A stretch of DNA of 64,000 bases from Brevundimonas sp. (GCA_027531145.1 JAPZRF010000006.1:186001-250000), one strand, 5' to 3'; shown: positions 28,683-41,212, counted from the stretch's first letter. Notes: generated from the sequence alone by a model not told the origin. Numbers and translations: made by a program.

Positions 28683-29168
28683 ATGTCAACCGAACGCAAC
28701 CCTCCCGTCGCCCCGGACGAGCCCTCGACCATCCGGTCGTTCTCGCACCATGCAACACAGTTCTTCGCGCCCCTCCAGCGCGAGATTGACCGGGCTTTCT
28801 CCGAATTCGGTCGCGGACTCGACCGCCTGGACGTCTTTGCGCCGATCCCGAGCATAGACTTCGCGGAGACGAAGGACGGCATCGAGATCACTGTCGAGCT
28901 GCCGGGGCTGACGAAGAAAGATATCCACCTGGCGGTCGAGGACGATGTTCTGACGGTGTCGGGCGAGAAGCGCGCCGAAAAGAAGCAGGAGGGCAAGGAC
29001 TTCAGGTTTGTGGAGCGCCGTTTCGGTGCCTTCTCCCGCTCCATTTCCCTGCCGCGCGGCATCGACGCCGGCCAGATCAAGGCGGAAATGCGCGATGGCC
29101 TGCTGAAAGTCACCGCGCCCAGGCCCGGCCACGGTGATGGCAACAAGGTCGAGGTCACGATCGCGTGA
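28683..29168 (+). CDS. Hsp20/alpha-crystallin small heat-shock protein
   Basis: 161 residues. ATP-independent holdase that binds unfolding proteins. The alpha-crystallin domain (about residues 53-158) is recognised by IEITVELPGLTKKDIHLAVE, VSGEKRAEKK and the terminal GLLKVTAPRP, a variant of the usual GVLTVTVPK. The N-terminal arm is rich in Phe/His. Placed between the nuclease and pta/ackA behind an FNR/FixK box, so likely induced at low oxygen rather than only by heat (inference). Confidence 0.93.
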   Translation: MSTERNPPVAPDEPSTIRSFSHHATQFFAPLQREIDRAFSEFGRGLDRLDVFAPIPSIDFAETKDGIEITVELPGLTKKDIHLAVEDDVLTVSGEKRAEKKQEGKDFRFVERRFGAFSRSISLPRGIDAGQIKAEMRDGLLKVTAPRPGHGDGNKVEVTIA

Positions 29169-29266
29169 GGCGGGAGACGGTAGACGACGGCGCGCGCTGG
29201 CCCATGGAATAGGGTCTTCTCCGCACCGCCCATGACCGCAGACGTCGGCCGACCCTGGAGCCCCGC

Positions 29267-30217
29267 TTGGCTGAAACGCCCCCGACCGCCCCGCACGGGT
29301 CGCAGCTGAAGCGACTTATGGCCTTGGCCGAGGACCGTCCGCCGCTTCGCACTGCCGTGATCCACCCCGTGGATGAGCTGTCGATCGCCGGCGCTGTGGA
29401 AGCCGGTCGATGCTGCCTGATCGAGCCGGTCCTGATCGGTCCCAGGTCCCGCATTCTCGAGGCGGCCCGGTCGGCGGAGCTCGACATCGGCGGACTGGAA
29501 CTGATCGATGCGGAGCATAGCCACGAGGCCGCGAGGAAGGCCTGCGAGCTGGCCGCGCGTGGCGGGGCGGAGGCCCTCATGAAGGGTGCCCTGCACACCG
29601 ACGAACTGCTGGAGGCCGTAGTGGCCCCCGGCTCCGGGCTGCGCACCGATCGTCGGATGAGCCACGTCTTCGTGCTGGACGTCCCCGGCTACCCCCGCCC
29701 CCTGCTGATCAGCGATGCGGCCATCAACATCGCCCCCGACCTCACGGCCAAGCGGGACATCGTCCAGAACGCCATCGACTGCGCCCGGGCCATGGGCATG
29801 AGCGAGCCGAGGGTCGCCATCCTCGCGGCCGTCGAGACGGTGAACCCCCAGATGGTGTCGACCCTCGACGCGGCCGCCCTGTGCAAGATGGCTGACCGGG
29901 GCCAGATCGTCGGCGGGGTGCTCGACGGACCCCTGGCGTTCGACAATGCCGTCTCGGTCGAGGCGGCCAGAACCAAAGGCATCCGATCGCCGGTGGCCGG
30001 CTTGGCCGACATCCTGATCGTGCCGGACATCGAGGCCGGCAACATGCTCGCCAAGCAGCTCTTCTATCTGTCGAACGCCCAGTCCGCCGGCGTCGTCATG
30101 GGGGCGCGCGTGCCGATCATTCTGACGAGCCGATCCGATCCGGAAATGTCGCGCCTCGCCTCCTGCGCTCTTGCGGTTCTCGTGCGCCAGCACAGACCGA
30201 CAAAGTATCTGCGATGA
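29267..30217 (+). CDS. phosphate acetyl/butyryltransferase
   Basis: 316 residues. Transfers acyl groups between CoA and phosphate; with acetate kinase it makes ATP from acetyl-CoA. It belongs to the short Pta/Ptb form (PF01515) without the DRTGG regulatory domain. Family features include LMKGALHTDELL, HVFVLDVPGY, ISDAAINIAP and GPLAFDNAVS. Start TTG at 29267 has GGAG upstream. Its end overlaps ackA by ATGA (30214-30217). Acetyl rather than butyryl specificity is inferred from the acetate-kinase partner. Confidence 0.9.
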   Translation: MAETPPTAPHGSQLKRLMALAEDRPPLRTAVIHPVDELSIAGAVEAGRCCLIEPVLIGPRSRILEAARSAELDIGGLELIDAEHSHEAARKACELAARGGAEALMKGALHTDELLEAVVAPGSGLRTDRRMSHVFVLDVPGYPRPLLISDAAINIAPDLTAKRDIVQNAIDCARAMGMSEPRVAILAAVETVNPQMVSTLDAAALCKMADRGQIVGGVLDGPLAFDNAVSVEAARTKGIRSPVAGLADILIVPDIEAGNMLAKQLFYLSNAQSAGVVMGARVPIILTSRSDPEMSRLASCALAVLVRQHRPTKYLR

Positions 30218-31380
30218 GCGGAAGCTGCCTGCTGACCCTGAACGCCGGCTCGTCGAGCCTGAAGTTCGCGCTTTACGACACGGCCGGCGCGCTGCAGCAA
30301 AGGCTCTCCGGTCAGGTCTCGGAGCTCGGAACCGCGCCACGCCTTCAGGCGCGGGCGGCCGGGGAGGAGATGGACGAGGACTGGTCCGGCGCTTCGGATG
30401 CAGAGGCGATCCTGCTGCGGACTCTCGACTGGATCGCGGCCCGGTCCGAAAGCCAGGGGCTGGACACGGTAGGGCACAGGATTGTCCATGGCGGCCTCGC
30501 GTTCCGCGCACCTGCCCTGCTGACGCCGGAGGTGGTCTCGCAGCTTGAGGCGCTTGAGCCGCTGGCCCCCCTGCATCAGCCCTTCAACCTGCGCGGCGTA
30601 GCCCTCGCTGCCCTGCGGTTTCCCGGGGCGCGGCAGATCGGCGTGTTCGACACCGCCTTTCATGCCGACCAGCCGGAGGTCGCCCGACTCTACGCCTTGC
30701 CGCGCGAGCTCATCGCCCGGGGAATCCTGGCGTACGGGTTTCACGGCCTGTCCTATGCGTACATCGCCGACGTGCTGAAGACGGAGCATGGACCCGAAGC
30801 GGGCGGGCGAACGATCGTCGCCCATCTGGGCAGCGGGGTCTCCCTCTGCGCCCTCACGCAGGGGCGCAGCATCGCCACCACCATGGGCTTCTCCGCGCTG
30901 GACGGTCCGCCGATGAGCACACGCAGCGGGGCGCTGGATCCGGGAGTGATCCTGCACCTGCTCCAGGCCGGCGGCCTCGGCGTCGCAGAGGTCACCGACT
31001 TGCTCTACAACCGCTCCGGTCTGCTGGGCCTGTCCGGGATCAGCGGCGACATGAAGACCCTGCTCGCCAGCCCCCGCGCCGAAGCGCGCGAGGCGCTGGA
31101 CGTCTATGTGTACCGCATTGCGCGGGCGATCGGCTCCCTCGCCGCGGCCCTTGGCGGCCTCGATACCTTGGTGTTCACCGCCGGCGTCGGCGAGAATGTC
31201 GCCCCCATCCGGGCTCGCATCGCGGCGCAGTGTGCATGGCTCGGCGCGCGGCTTGACCCCGAGGCCAACGCCGCCGGCGCGCGGATCCTGAGCCAGCCTG
31301 ACAGCAGCGTGCGGCTGCTGGTCATCCCGACCGATGAGCAACAGGTCATCGCTCGCGGGGCCTCTAGCCTGCTGGCGTGA
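30214..31380 (+). CDS. ackA: acetate (acetate/propionate) kinase
   Basis: 388 residues. Interconverts acetyl phosphate plus ADP with acetate plus ATP. Conserved sites are Asn in LNAGSSSLKF, Arg in GHRIVHGG, the catalytic Asp in FDTAFH, His in HLGSGVS, Arg in TRSGALDPG, and the C-terminal Glu in PTDEQQVIAR. Normal length. Co-translated with the phosphotransacetylase gene, forming a substrate-level phosphorylation pair useful under oxygen limitation. Confidence 0.95.
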   Translation: MSGSCLLTLNAGSSSLKFALYDTAGALQQRLSGQVSELGTAPRLQARAAGEEMDEDWSGASDAEAILLRTLDWIAARSESQGLDTVGHRIVHGGLAFRAPALLTPEVVSQLEALEPLAPLHQPFNLRGVALAALRFPGARQIGVFDTAFHADQPEVARLYALPRELIARGILAYGFHGLSYAYIADVLKTEHGPEAGGRTIVAHLGSGVSLCALTQGRSIATTMGFSALDGPPMSTRSGALDPGVILHLLQAGGLGVAEVTDLLYNRSGLLGLSGISGDMKTLLASPRAEAREALDVYVYRIARAIGSLAAALGGLDTLVFTAGVGENVAPIRARIAAQCAWLGARLDPEANAAGARILSQPDSSVRLLVIPTDEQQVIARGASSLLA

Positions 31381-31417
31381 TCCTGCCGGCCGGCGGGCCC
31401 GGGCGCGCATGGGACGT

Positions 31418-32629
31418 TCAGGACACCGCGCGGACGCGCAGACGGTCCCCGTCGGAGACGAATTGCCCCGGGTGCAGCACGACCCGGTCGCCGGGCCTCA
31501 CACCGGACAGGACCTCGGCCATCTGCCCGTTGGTCTGGCCAATCTCGACCGGGGTCGCCCAGGCACGGCCCCGCTCGACCCTGAAGACCGCCCAACGCCC
31601 GTCGCGGCGGAAAAGCGCGGCCACCGGCAGCCGAACCACCTGGTCCGATCGCCAGACGGTCACCGCAACCTCAACTCGATAGCCGTGGCCCACCTTTAGC
31701 CATGCGGCCGGGGGAGCCGTGGGCTCCAGGATGACATTGACGCGCTGCTCCTCCACGCCCAGCGCGGAGACGTCGAGAAAGCCGTAGGGCTCGACCTGAC
31801 GCACGCGCGCGGTGATTGGAGGACCGCCCCAGGCCTCGATCAGGGCCGGGGCTCCAGCGGAGAGTCGCGCCGCGTCACTGGACAAGAGCTCAGCCACGAC
31901 CTCCAGGCGACCAGGATCGCCAATCTCGAGCACCGGGGTGCCCTGGCCCACCACGGCTTCGCTCTCCACCAGAACCCTCAGAACACGCCCGGCCGCAGGC
32001 GCCCGGATCGCCACGGTGCGTCGCCCCGAGCCGCCCGGTGCTGGCTCGCTCAGCCGCGCGCGCGCCGCGTCCAGTTCCGCCCGCCGGACACCCACACCGG
32101 CGCGGGCGTTGTGAACGGCTGCAGCGGCCGTCCGGACATCCAGATGGGCGCGGTCGAGGGCGCTCTGCGAGGCGACGGCGGCGGCGAACAGCGTCTCGAC
32201 GCGCTCGGCCTCCAGCATCGCCTGGGCCTGCTCGGCTTCGGCGCGCTCCAGTTCCGCCTCCGCCAGCGCCAGGCCCGCCTGCATCGCGCGCACGCCAGCC
32301 TCCAGCTCATTGCGGTAGCGCTCGTCGACCAGGGCCGGGGGGCCGGGCTGGAGAATGGCCACGATCTCGCCGGCCGCGACATTTTCCCCGACCCGGTTGC
32401 CGACGCGCATAAGCCGCCCGGCCACGGGCGTGGAGACGACGTACATATCACGTACCCGGGTGCGCCCTTCGTCCCGGACCGCGACCGTGAGCGGGCCCGG
32501 AGTCACCTCGCCGACATCTGCCGGCACGGGCCGGGGGCTGAACGCCAGGGCCAGCAGGAGAACCAGGACGACCGCAACCAGCGCCCAGAAGACCGTCCGG
32601 AACTTCAGCGTCCGTCGCATCGAGTCCAT
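31418..32629 (-). CDS. HlyD/RND-type periplasmic adaptor of an ABC exporter
   Basis: 403 residues. One N-terminal membrane anchor (about 12-32), a split biotinyl-lipoyl domain (VSTPVAGRLMRV and IRAPAAGRVLRV), a long Ala/Glu-rich alpha-helical hairpin (about 100-190) and a beta-barrel plus membrane-proximal domain. It bridges an inner-membrane pump to an outer-membrane channel. It is 21 bases downstream of the FtsX-like permease and belongs to the same operon. No outer-membrane factor gene is present in the window. Confidence 0.9.
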   Translation of the reverse strand: MDSMRRTLKFRTVFWALVAVVLVLLLALAFSPRPVPADVGEVTPGPLTVAVRDEGRTRVRDMYVVSTPVAGRLMRVGNRVGENVAAGEIVAILQPGPPALVDERYRNELEAGVRAMQAGLALAEAELERAEAEQAQAMLEAERVETLFAAAVASQSALDRAHLDVRTAAAAVHNARAGVGVRRAELDAARARLSEPAPGGSGRRTVAIRAPAAGRVLRVLVESEAVVGQGTPVLEIGDPGRLEVVAELLSSDAARLSAGAPALIEAWGGPPITARVRQVEPYGFLDVSALGVEEQRVNVILEPTAPPAAWLKVGHGYRVEVAVTVWRSDQVVRLPVAALFRRDGRWAVFRVERGRAWATPVEIGQTNGQMAEVLSGVRPGDRVVLHPGQFVSDGDRLRVRAVS

Positions 32630-32650
32630 CTGATCAACCTTTCCTTTCGG

Positions 32651-35035
32651 TCACTCGCCGGTCTTGAGGGCGGCCGCCAGATCAAGGCGATCGATCTGGC
32701 TGCGGACCATCAGGCTGGCCGCAATCGTTATGGCCAGCACCACGACGGCGGCCACGCCGAACGTGGATGGTGCCACGGCGAAGGGCAGGCGAAACAGGTC
32801 GGAGCTCATGGCAAGCGAGAGGTACCAGGCCAATAGCGCGCCGGCCGCCGCGCCCAGCGGTAGGGCGAGCAAGGTCAGGAAGGCCACTTCGCCGAGCAGG
32901 ATGTAGGAAACGTCGGTCCGCGAGAAGCCGAGAACCCTGAGCGACGCCAGTTCCCTATGTCGCTCGGCGAAGGAGATGCGGACGGTATTGTAGACCACGC
33001 CCGAAGCAATCAGCCCCGCAAAGCCGACATAAACGAAGATGGCCCGACCAAGATTCTCGTCGAGCATCGCGACAAGTCGCCGGACCGCATCCGCCTGCAG
33101 GCCGACGCCGCCGATGGCCGGCATCTCCTTCAGCCGGACATAGAGGTCTTCCACCCGCATCGGATCGACCTTCAACCACGCCCCCGAAATCCGGCGACCT
33201 TCGCCCAGGGCACCGTTCATGTCCTCAATCGACATTCGGGCACTCGAACCCACATAGCTGTCCACAACGGCTGCCACGGGAAGCCGAAGCAGGGGCCGGC
33301 GTCCCTCGGTGACCTCAACCTCGACAGTGTCACCCGCATCGACCTGAAGGGTCGCCGCCAGATCACGGGACAGGACGAGGCTGCCGGGATGCGGCGACAT
33401 CGTCCGGCTCCGGCGGTCGACCACGCGCGACAGGGTCGCATCAAGGGGAGCCCCGATCAGGACTGTCCTCTCCTCGCGCGGGCCGTGGCGCAGCCGGACC
33501 GGGACAACCCGATACGCCTCGGCCGCCAGGACGCCGCGCTCCTGCGACAGGCTGAACAGCGCCGCCCGCGAGCGCGGCTCGACGAAGCTGACCGATACAT
33601 CGTACGGGTTCGAGACGCTGAAGCTGGAAGCGATCATCGCCTCAACGCCGTCCATCATGGCCAGCGTCCCGATAAGCAGACCCCCGGACGCAGCGACGCC
33701 GGCCACGGTCATGCCGGCCCGCCAAGGCCAGCGGACGATCTGGCGCAGGATCATGCGCGACTGCTGGTCGAGCAGGCGCAGGCGGGTGATCCGAGCCCCC
33801 AGGGCCTTGGAATAGTCGGGGGGCGGGGCCGGGGTCATGGCCTCGGCCGGGCTGAGCAAGGCGGCGCGCCGCACAGCGAGGGCCGCGCCTCCCATGACCG
33901 TCCCCACGGCCACACCCACGACCAGCGCATAGTCGGCCGGGTTGGCGCGGAATAGCAGGTACGGGAAGCGATAGTACTCCATGTACAGCCCGGCCATGAT
34001 CTGGCCGAGCCAGACGCCGACACCGCCCCCGATCAGGACCCCGATGGCGGTGATGGCACCGACGAGCTTGAGGTAGTGGACGACGATGTCGCGGTCCCGA
34101 TAGCCGAAGGCCTTGAGCAGACCGATACTGGACCGCTGGACCGCGATCAGCCGGGAGATCACCATGTTCACGAGGAAGGCGGCGATAAGAAGGAAGACCG
34201 GCGGGAGCACCCGGCCGATAGTCGTCAGCTGGTCGATCTCGCTGGAGACGAAGGCGTCGGACACCTGGTCTGTCCGTCCATAGGCTCCCGGGGTGCCATA
34301 AGGGGCCAGAAGGCGGTCAAGCGCATCGATGACCGCCGGCTCGGAGGCGTTTCGGGACAATCGTACGACGGCTTCATTGAAGGCTCCGGCCTGGTTGACC
34401 GCCTGGGCGAGGATGGCGCGACGCATCCACAAGACCCCGAACAGCCGGTCGTCAGGCACAAACTGGCCTGGCGCTATGGCGTAGACATGCTCGGGCGACA
34501 GGGCCACGCCGGTCACCACCACGACGCGGCGCCCACCGTACAGGGTGACCGGAATCACGTCGCCGACCTCCAGCCGGTGAGCGTCCGCAAAGGACTTGAG
34601 GACCACGACCCCGTCCCGCTCCTCCGGCATCGGCAAACGCCCCCGCACAAGATGAAGACGGTTGACCGGGGCCTCCCCCGCATCAGGCAGGGAAATCACC
34701 TCGCCGCTGGCCGGAGCGCTCATCCCCGCCATGGCAAAAAGGGCCGGAATGCGTATCCGCACGGCTGCAGCCTGCACGCCGTCGATGGACCGGATCTCCT
34801 CCGTCAGGCGTTCCGGCGCGCGCACGGTCGGTGCCCAGACATCCGCGAACAAATTGGCCTCGTAATAGTCGCGCCGGGTTTCCTGCAGCGAACTCAACAT
34901 CCCTGCGGCGAGCAGGTGAACGGCGACCCCGCCGGCGATGACGAAGGCGATGGCCAGCGCCTGAAAACGCATGCGCCAGAGTTCGCGGACCAGCTTCCGG
35001 TCGAGGGCCCCGAGGGCGTCGAGCGGCCCCGTCAC
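32651..35035 (-). CDS. MacB/FtsX-like ABC permease, long form
   Basis: 794 residues with two FtsX-type units (helices near residues 22-45, 260-380 and 430-450, then 650-790), each with a large periplasmic domain. It resembles LolC/MacB-like permeases of multi-spanning type that work by mechanotransmission rather than by a classical channel. The start is GTG, overlapping the ATPase stop as GTGA (35032-35035). Together with the ATPase and the HlyD-like adaptor it should form a tripartite exporter. Substrate unknown. Confidence 0.9.
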   Translation of the reverse strand: MTGPLDALGALDRKLVRELWRMRFQALAIAFVIAGGVAVHLLAAGMLSSLQETRRDYYEANLFADVWAPTVRAPERLTEEIRSIDGVQAAAVRIRIPALFAMAGMSAPASGEVISLPDAGEAPVNRLHLVRGRLPMPEERDGVVVLKSFADAHRLEVGDVIPVTLYGGRRVVVVTGVALSPEHVYAIAPGQFVPDDRLFGVLWMRRAILAQAVNQAGAFNEAVVRLSRNASEPAVIDALDRLLAPYGTPGAYGRTDQVSDAFVSSEIDQLTTIGRVLPPVFLLIAAFLVNMVISRLIAVQRSSIGLLKAFGYRDRDIVVHYLKLVGAITAIGVLIGGGVGVWLGQIMAGLYMEYYRFPYLLFRANPADYALVVGVAVGTVMGGAALAVRRAALLSPAEAMTPAPPPDYSKALGARITRLRLLDQQSRMILRQIVRWPWRAGMTVAGVAASGGLLIGTLAMMDGVEAMIASSFSVSNPYDVSVSFVEPRSRAALFSLSQERGVLAAEAYRVVPVRLRHGPREERTVLIGAPLDATLSRVVDRRSRTMSPHPGSLVLSRDLAATLQVDAGDTVEVEVTEGRRPLLRLPVAAVVDSYVGSSARMSIEDMNGALGEGRRISGAWLKVDPMRVEDLYVRLKEMPAIGGVGLQADAVRRLVAMLDENLGRAIFVYVGFAGLIASGVVYNTVRISFAERHRELASLRVLGFSRTDVSYILLGEVAFLTLLALPLGAAAGALLAWYLSLAMSSDLFRLPFAVAPSTFGVAAVVVLAITIAASLMVRSQIDRLDLAAALKTGE

Positions 35036-35766
35036 CAGGAAATCTCCCCGGGCCGCCGCTTGACGCGGTTCTGTTCGACCTTGCTGACCTTGCCATCCGA
35101 GAAGACCACCACACGGTCGGCCATGGCGGCGATGCCGGCGTTGTGGGTGATCAACAGGGTCGTCGCCCCAAGATTGTCATTAACGGTCTGGAGTGCCTCA
35201 AGGACACGGACCCCCGTTACGGAATCGAGGGCTCCGGTCGGCTCGTCGCACAGAAGCACTGACGGCTGCTTGGCCACCGCCCGGGCGATGGCGACCCGCT
35301 GCTGCTCACCGCCGGACATCTGCGCAGGGAAGTGGTCCAACCGTTCCTCCAGCCCGACCATGGCCAGGGCTTCCTCCGGCCTCAGCGGTGCCTCCGCGAT
35401 TTCGGTCACGAGGGCGACGTTCTCCCGCGCAGTCAGGCTCGGCATCAGATTGTAGAACTGGAACACGAAGCCGACGTGGCGACGGCGATAGTCGGTGAGC
35501 CGGCGTTGGTCGGCGTGCGCGATATCCTGCCCGCGAAAGCGGACCTCTCCGCTGGTCGGCGTATCGAGGCCACCGAGGATGTTCAGAAAGGAGGACTTCC
35601 CGCTGCCCGACGCGCCAAGGATGACCACCATCTCACCGCTCGGCAAATCGAGATCGACGCCGCGCAGGGCCCTTACAGCCGCCGTCCCCGTTCCAAACAC
35701 CCGCGTCACGCCGCGGACCTCGAAACACAGGGGAGGAGCGGTGCTGGACGGTCCGGGACAGGTCAA
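35032..35766 (-). CDS. LolD/MacB-type ABC ATPase
   Basis: 244 residues. Walker [11 protein letters not shown]-loop [10 protein letters not shown], signature [14 protein letters not shown], Walker [13 protein letters not shown], switch His in LLITHN. TTG start at 35766 with GGAGG six bases upstream; no ATG is available. First gene of the exporter operon. An FNR-like box with class II spacing to a TATTGT hexamer lies about 110 bases upstream. Confidence 0.93.
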   Translation of the reverse strand: MTCPGPSSTAPPLCFEVRGVTRVFGTGTAAVRALRGVDLDLPSGEMVVILGASGSGKSSFLNILGGLDTPTSGEVRFRGQDIAHADQRRLTDYRRRHVGFVFQFYNLMPSLTARENVALVTEIAEAPLRPEEALAMVGLEERLDHFPAQMSGGEQQRVAIARAVAKQPSVLLCDEPTGALDSVTGVRVLEALQTVNDNLGATTLLITHNAGIAAMADRVVVFSDGKVSKVEQNRVKRRPGEISW

Positions 35767-36072
35767 GGTCGCCTCCGGCAGTGACGGACAGTCGTACGCG
35801 CCGCTCCGGCGACGGGGTTGGCCCGACTCATATCGACTAGGGATGACAATAGGCCAGCGGCCAGGATCGCGCCGTGACCCAGATCAAACCGTCCGCACAA
35901 TCCGGGGCGACGGCTTGATCTTCACCACCACACGACCCAAAAACGCCCCATTGGGTGACGACGGTTGCCCTCGGTGAGGCGGCTTGGCGTCGCTCTTGCC
36001 TGACGACCGAACGCCAGCGCACTGTAGCCCCGGATAGGGACGTACCGCGCGCGCCACGGAGGCCGCCAGCCG
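35767..36072. other. divergent regulatory region
   Basis: Just over 300 bases between the leftward exporter operon and the rightward lytic transglycosylase gene. It holds the FNR-like box described separately and a second TTGATCTT sequence near 35917. No coding character is evident. The transglycosylase promoter could not be assigned. Confidence 0.4.
35874..35887 (-). promoter_or_regulatory. FNR/FixK-type box upstream of the ABC exporter operon
   Basis: Read leftward: TTGATCTGGGTCAC, a complete TTGAT half-site and an imperfect second half. A TATTGT hexamer at 35846-35851 is centred exactly 32 bases from the box centre, as in class II FNR promoters, placing transcription start near 35839 and giving a leader of about 70 bases. 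Confidence 0.5.
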
Positions 36073-37728
36073 ATGTATTCGTTCCGATCCGGGATGGTCC
36101 GGCTGGCGGGACTCGCCTGCGGCCTCGGCCTGTCCGTGAGCCTGGCCGCAGGCCTTGCCCCGGCCGCTGCGGCCCAGGACCTGCCGCTGCGACTGCTAAG
36201 CCCCGACGACCGGATCAACTACACTACCGCCTTCGACGCCCTGAACCGCGGCGATCTGGAGCTCGCCCGCCGCAGCGCCGAAGCCGTGCGCGACCGGGTG
36301 CTGCTGGGCCGCGTAGAGTTCGAGCGGCTGTTCCACCCTAGCCACACGGCCACCTATGAGGAGTTATCGGCCTGGCTGGCGCTTTATGCTGACCTGCCCG
36401 AGGCACCGCGCGCCTACGCCCTCGCGCTGCGGCGCAAACCGGACGGCGCTGCGGATCCGACCCCGCCGACCCGCAGCCGGACTTGGCGCGCCCTGCGCCC
36501 AGGCGGTGGCCACAACGTGGAACAGGACCCGGCCCGCGCCTCCCGGGTAGCCCTGAACAATCAGGACTTCGAGACCGCCATCAGCGTCGGGACCGAGATC
36601 GGCGACTGGTGGACCGTGGCTCTGGCCAGCTACCGGCTGGGCCGGTTCGAGGCGGCCGTCGCTGCCTTCCGCCGGGTCACGGACGACCCGACCGAGGACC
36701 CCTGGGTGCGCGCCGGCGGTGCCGTCTGGGCGGCCCGCGCCGCCGAACGCGCCGGCCTGACCGGCGAGATCGCGTCCCTGCTGCAGGCCGCCACCCAGTG
36801 GCCGGCGACCTTCTATGGCCAGATCGCCTTCGCCAGGCTGGGCCAGACCCCGGCCATCGAGAACCTCGGCCCGCGCCCCTATCTGGCCGAGCCGCCCCGG
36901 CTGTCCCATGTGGTCGCCGCCGCGCCGAGGCCGGACATCGAGGGCCTGACCCGCTTCGTCGAGAATGACCCCGAGGCGCGGCGCGCTGTGGCCCTGATGG
37001 AGGTTGGCCGCCGCAACGAGGCGCACGACGAGGTGCGACGCGGCCTACGCACCGCGCTGGACGACCACGCCCGCGCGCTGTGGACCCGACTGGCCATGGC
37101 CATCGGCGCCCGGCCACGCGATACCGAGGCGGCCCGGATCGACGCCCTGCTCTATCCCATGCCGGCGCTTGAGCCCGAGGGCGGCTTCGTCGTCGAGCGG
37201 GCGCTGGTCTACGCCCTGGCGCGCAAGGAAACCGGCTTCGTCGCCGACGCCCGCTCCTCGGCAGGCGCCTTCGGGATGATGCAGGTCATGCCCTATACGG
37301 CCGCCGAGCTGACCGGGGACGAGACCTTCCGGGAGGAGCCGGAGCAGCTGCTGGTCGAGGCCGTCAACCTGCGTATCGGCCAGATGTATCTGCAGCGGCT
37401 GCTGGCGCACGAGGCGCTGCAGGGCGACCTGCTGCGGGTCGTCGCCTCCTACAACGCCGGTCCGGGGCCGATGCTCGACGCCCTGCGCAAGCTCGGGCCC
37501 GAGGCGGACTCCCTGCTGCTGATCGAGACCATCGACGTGCCCCAGGCCCGCGACTACGTCGAGAAGGTCGTGGCCGCCTACTGGGTCTACCAGCGCATGA
37601 TGGGCGGGCCGCTGAATACGCTGGAGGCCGCCGCCCGGGGCGCGCCGCGGGTGCCGCTGGCGCTCGATGCGCCGCCGCCGGCGCCGGTCCAGGTCGCCGT
37701 CGCGCTCCCGGCGTCCGCCGGTCTCTGA
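36073..37728 (+). CDS. soluble lytic murein transglycosylase (Slt-type), periplasmic
   Basis: 551 residues. Cleaves peptidoglycan between MurNAc and GlcNAc, forming anhydro-ends. Signal peptide (residues 1-34, AAAAQD). A long alpha-helical, TPR-like superhelix precedes the C-terminal catalytic domain: Glu in ALARKETGF, then SSAGAFGMMQVMP and VASYNAGPG. A Pro/Ala-rich tail ends the chain. It lies upstream of ccrM with 90 bases between; not obviously part of the same unit. Confidence 0.93.
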   Translation: MYSFRSGMVRLAGLACGLGLSVSLAAGLAPAAAAQDLPLRLLSPDDRINYTTAFDALNRGDLELARRSAEAVRDRVLLGRVEFERLFHPSHTATYEELSAWLALYADLPEAPRAYALALRRKPDGAADPTPPTRSRTWRALRPGGGHNVEQDPARASRVALNNQDFETAISVGTEIGDWWTVALASYRLGRFEAAVAAFRRVTDDPTEDPWVRAGGAVWAARAAERAGLTGEIASLLQAATQWPATFYGQIAFARLGQTPAIENLGPRPYLAEPPRLSHVVAAAPRPDIEGLTRFVENDPEARRAVALMEVGRRNEAHDEVRRGLRTALDDHARALWTRLAMAIGARPRDTEAARIDALLYPMPALEPEGGFVVERALVYALARKETGFVADARSSAGAFGMMQVMPYTAAELTGDETFREEPEQLLVEAVNLRIGQMYLQRLLAHEALQGDLLRVVASYNAGPGPMLDALRKLGPEADSLLLIETIDVPQARDYVEKVVAAYWVYQRMMGGPLNTLEAAARGAPRVPLALDAPPPAPVQVAVALPASAGL

Positions 37729-37755
37729 CGTCCGGCGGACGCCGCTCCACGCCCG

Positions 37756-39904
<2,149 letters not shown>

Positions 39905-39924
39905 CGGCCGCAGTATATAGGGCC

Positions 39925-40479
39925 ATGCGACGTCCCCTGCCCACCGAGCGCGAGGCGCTGGAGATCCTGGCCGCCCGCCGTACCCGGCCGCCTCCCCGGC
40001 CGGCACCGCGGGCCGGCCACGCGCTCAACGGACTTATCAGGGCGCTGGACGGGCGTTTCGGGCGCGGGGCCGGCGCGCTGGAGAGCCGATGGGTCGAGAT
40101 CGTCGGCGAGCAGATCGCCCGGGTCTCCCGGCCACAGAAGTTGACCCGGGGCCGCACCGGCACGGGCGGCACGCTGGAGCTGCGGGTGCCCGGAGCCGCA
40201 GCCCTGCTGGTGCAGCACCAGGAGCGCGACATCCTGCAGCGCGTGAACCTGTTCCTCGGCGAAGGCGCGGTCGAGAAGCTGCGGATCGCCCAGGGCCCGA
40301 TCAAGCCCCTGCCCCGGCCCACCGCCGCGACGCCGGCATCGCGTCCGAACCTTGCACCCCTTCCCGCGGCCGTCGAGGCTGAACTGAAGGCCGAGGTCGC
40401 CGCCGCGCCTGATGGCCTGCGCGAGGCGCTCGAGGCCCTTGGCCGCGCCGTCCGCCGCCGGGGCGACGCGGAGCGTTGA
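39925..40479 (+). CDS. DUF721 / DciA-like protein
   Basis: 184 residues. DUF721 includes DciA, the ancestral loader of the DnaB replicative helicase. The domain is seen in WVEIVGEQIARVSRPQKL, ELRVPGAAALLVQHQERDIL and INLFLGEG-like RVNLFLGEGAV, with a Pro/Ala-rich linker and an acidic-basic C-terminal helix. It is 20 bases from the divergent mutY start and followed by the dsbA-like genes and smc, a conserved order in related bacteria as I recall. DciA function is inference from family. Confidence 0.8.
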   Translation: MRRPLPTEREALEILAARRTRPPPRPAPRAGHALNGLIRALDGRFGRGAGALESRWVEIVGEQIARVSRPQKLTRGRTGTGGTLELRVPGAAALLVQHQERDILQRVNLFLGEGAVEKLRIAQGPIKPLPRPTAATPASRPNLAPLPAAVEAELKAEVAAAPDGLREALEALGRAVRRRGDAER

Positions 40480-40570
40480 CAAAAACTCGCCGCACCTGTC
40501 AGCGATGCCTTGCTCAGGCGCGCCTGGACAGGAATCGCGCCATCATCACCGGTCTTCCAGGGGAGCGTCC

Positions 40571-41212
40571 ATGACCGACCGCAAGTTCCGTTTCGCCGCC
40601 ATGAGCCGGCGTGCAGCCGTAACCGGCGCCGCCCTCGCGGCCATGGCTGCCCTCGCCGGCTGCTCGGGCAGCGGCTCGGGCAGCAGTACCGAGGGCGACA
40701 TGGCGATCGGTGCGTCCGAAGGGGCCAAGGTCACCGTGGTCGAGTACGCCTCGGTCACCTGCGGGGCCTGCGCCGCATGGCACGACCAGGTCTGGCCGGA
40801 GTTCAAGGCGAAGTATGTCGAGACCGAGAAGGTCCGCTTCGTCTTCCGCGAGTTCCCGACGCCGCCGGCCGATGTGGCCACCGCCGGCTTCCTCGTCGCC
40901 CGCTGCGCCGGCGAGGACCAGTACTTCAATGTGATCGGTGCCATCATGGACAGCCAGCGCGAGTGGGCCGCCGGTACCCCGCCGCGGCAGTCTCTGCTGC
41001 GCATCGCCCAGGAAGCCGGCCTGTCGCAAGAGGAGTTCCAGCGCTGCGTCACAGACGAGGCCGCCATCGCCGCCATGGAGCAGCGCGTCCGCGCCGCCGC
41101 GGCCGAGGGCGTCAGCGGCACCCCGACCTTCTTCGTCAACGGCGAGCGCGTCAGCGACGTGTCGCTGGAAGGACTGTCGACGGTGATCGACGCCGCCCTG
41201 GCCAAGGGCTGA
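40571..41212 (+). CDS. DsbA-family thioredoxin-like lipoprotein
   Basis: 213 residues. The leader [20 protein letters not shown] ends in a lipobox Cys, followed by a Gly/Ser linker. The thioredoxin domain has the active site CGAC (SVTCGACAAWHD) and the cis-Pro in GTPTFFVNG, with the helical insertion of DsbA/DsbG-like (Com1/BdbD) proteins. Envelope oxidoreductase that would form or isomerise disulfides. ATG at 40571 has AGGGGAG upstream. Paralogue of the next gene. Confidence 0.9.
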   Translation: MTDRKFRFAAMSRRAAVTGAALAAMAALAGCSGSGSGSSTEGDMAIGASEGAKVTVVEYASVTCGACAAWHDQVWPEFKAKYVETEKVRFVFREFPTPPADVATAGFLVARCAGEDQYFNVIGAIMDSQREWAAGTPPRQSLLRIAQEAGLSQEEFQRCVTDEAAIAAMEQRVRAAAAEGVSGTPTFFVNGERVSDVSLEGLSTVIDAALAKG

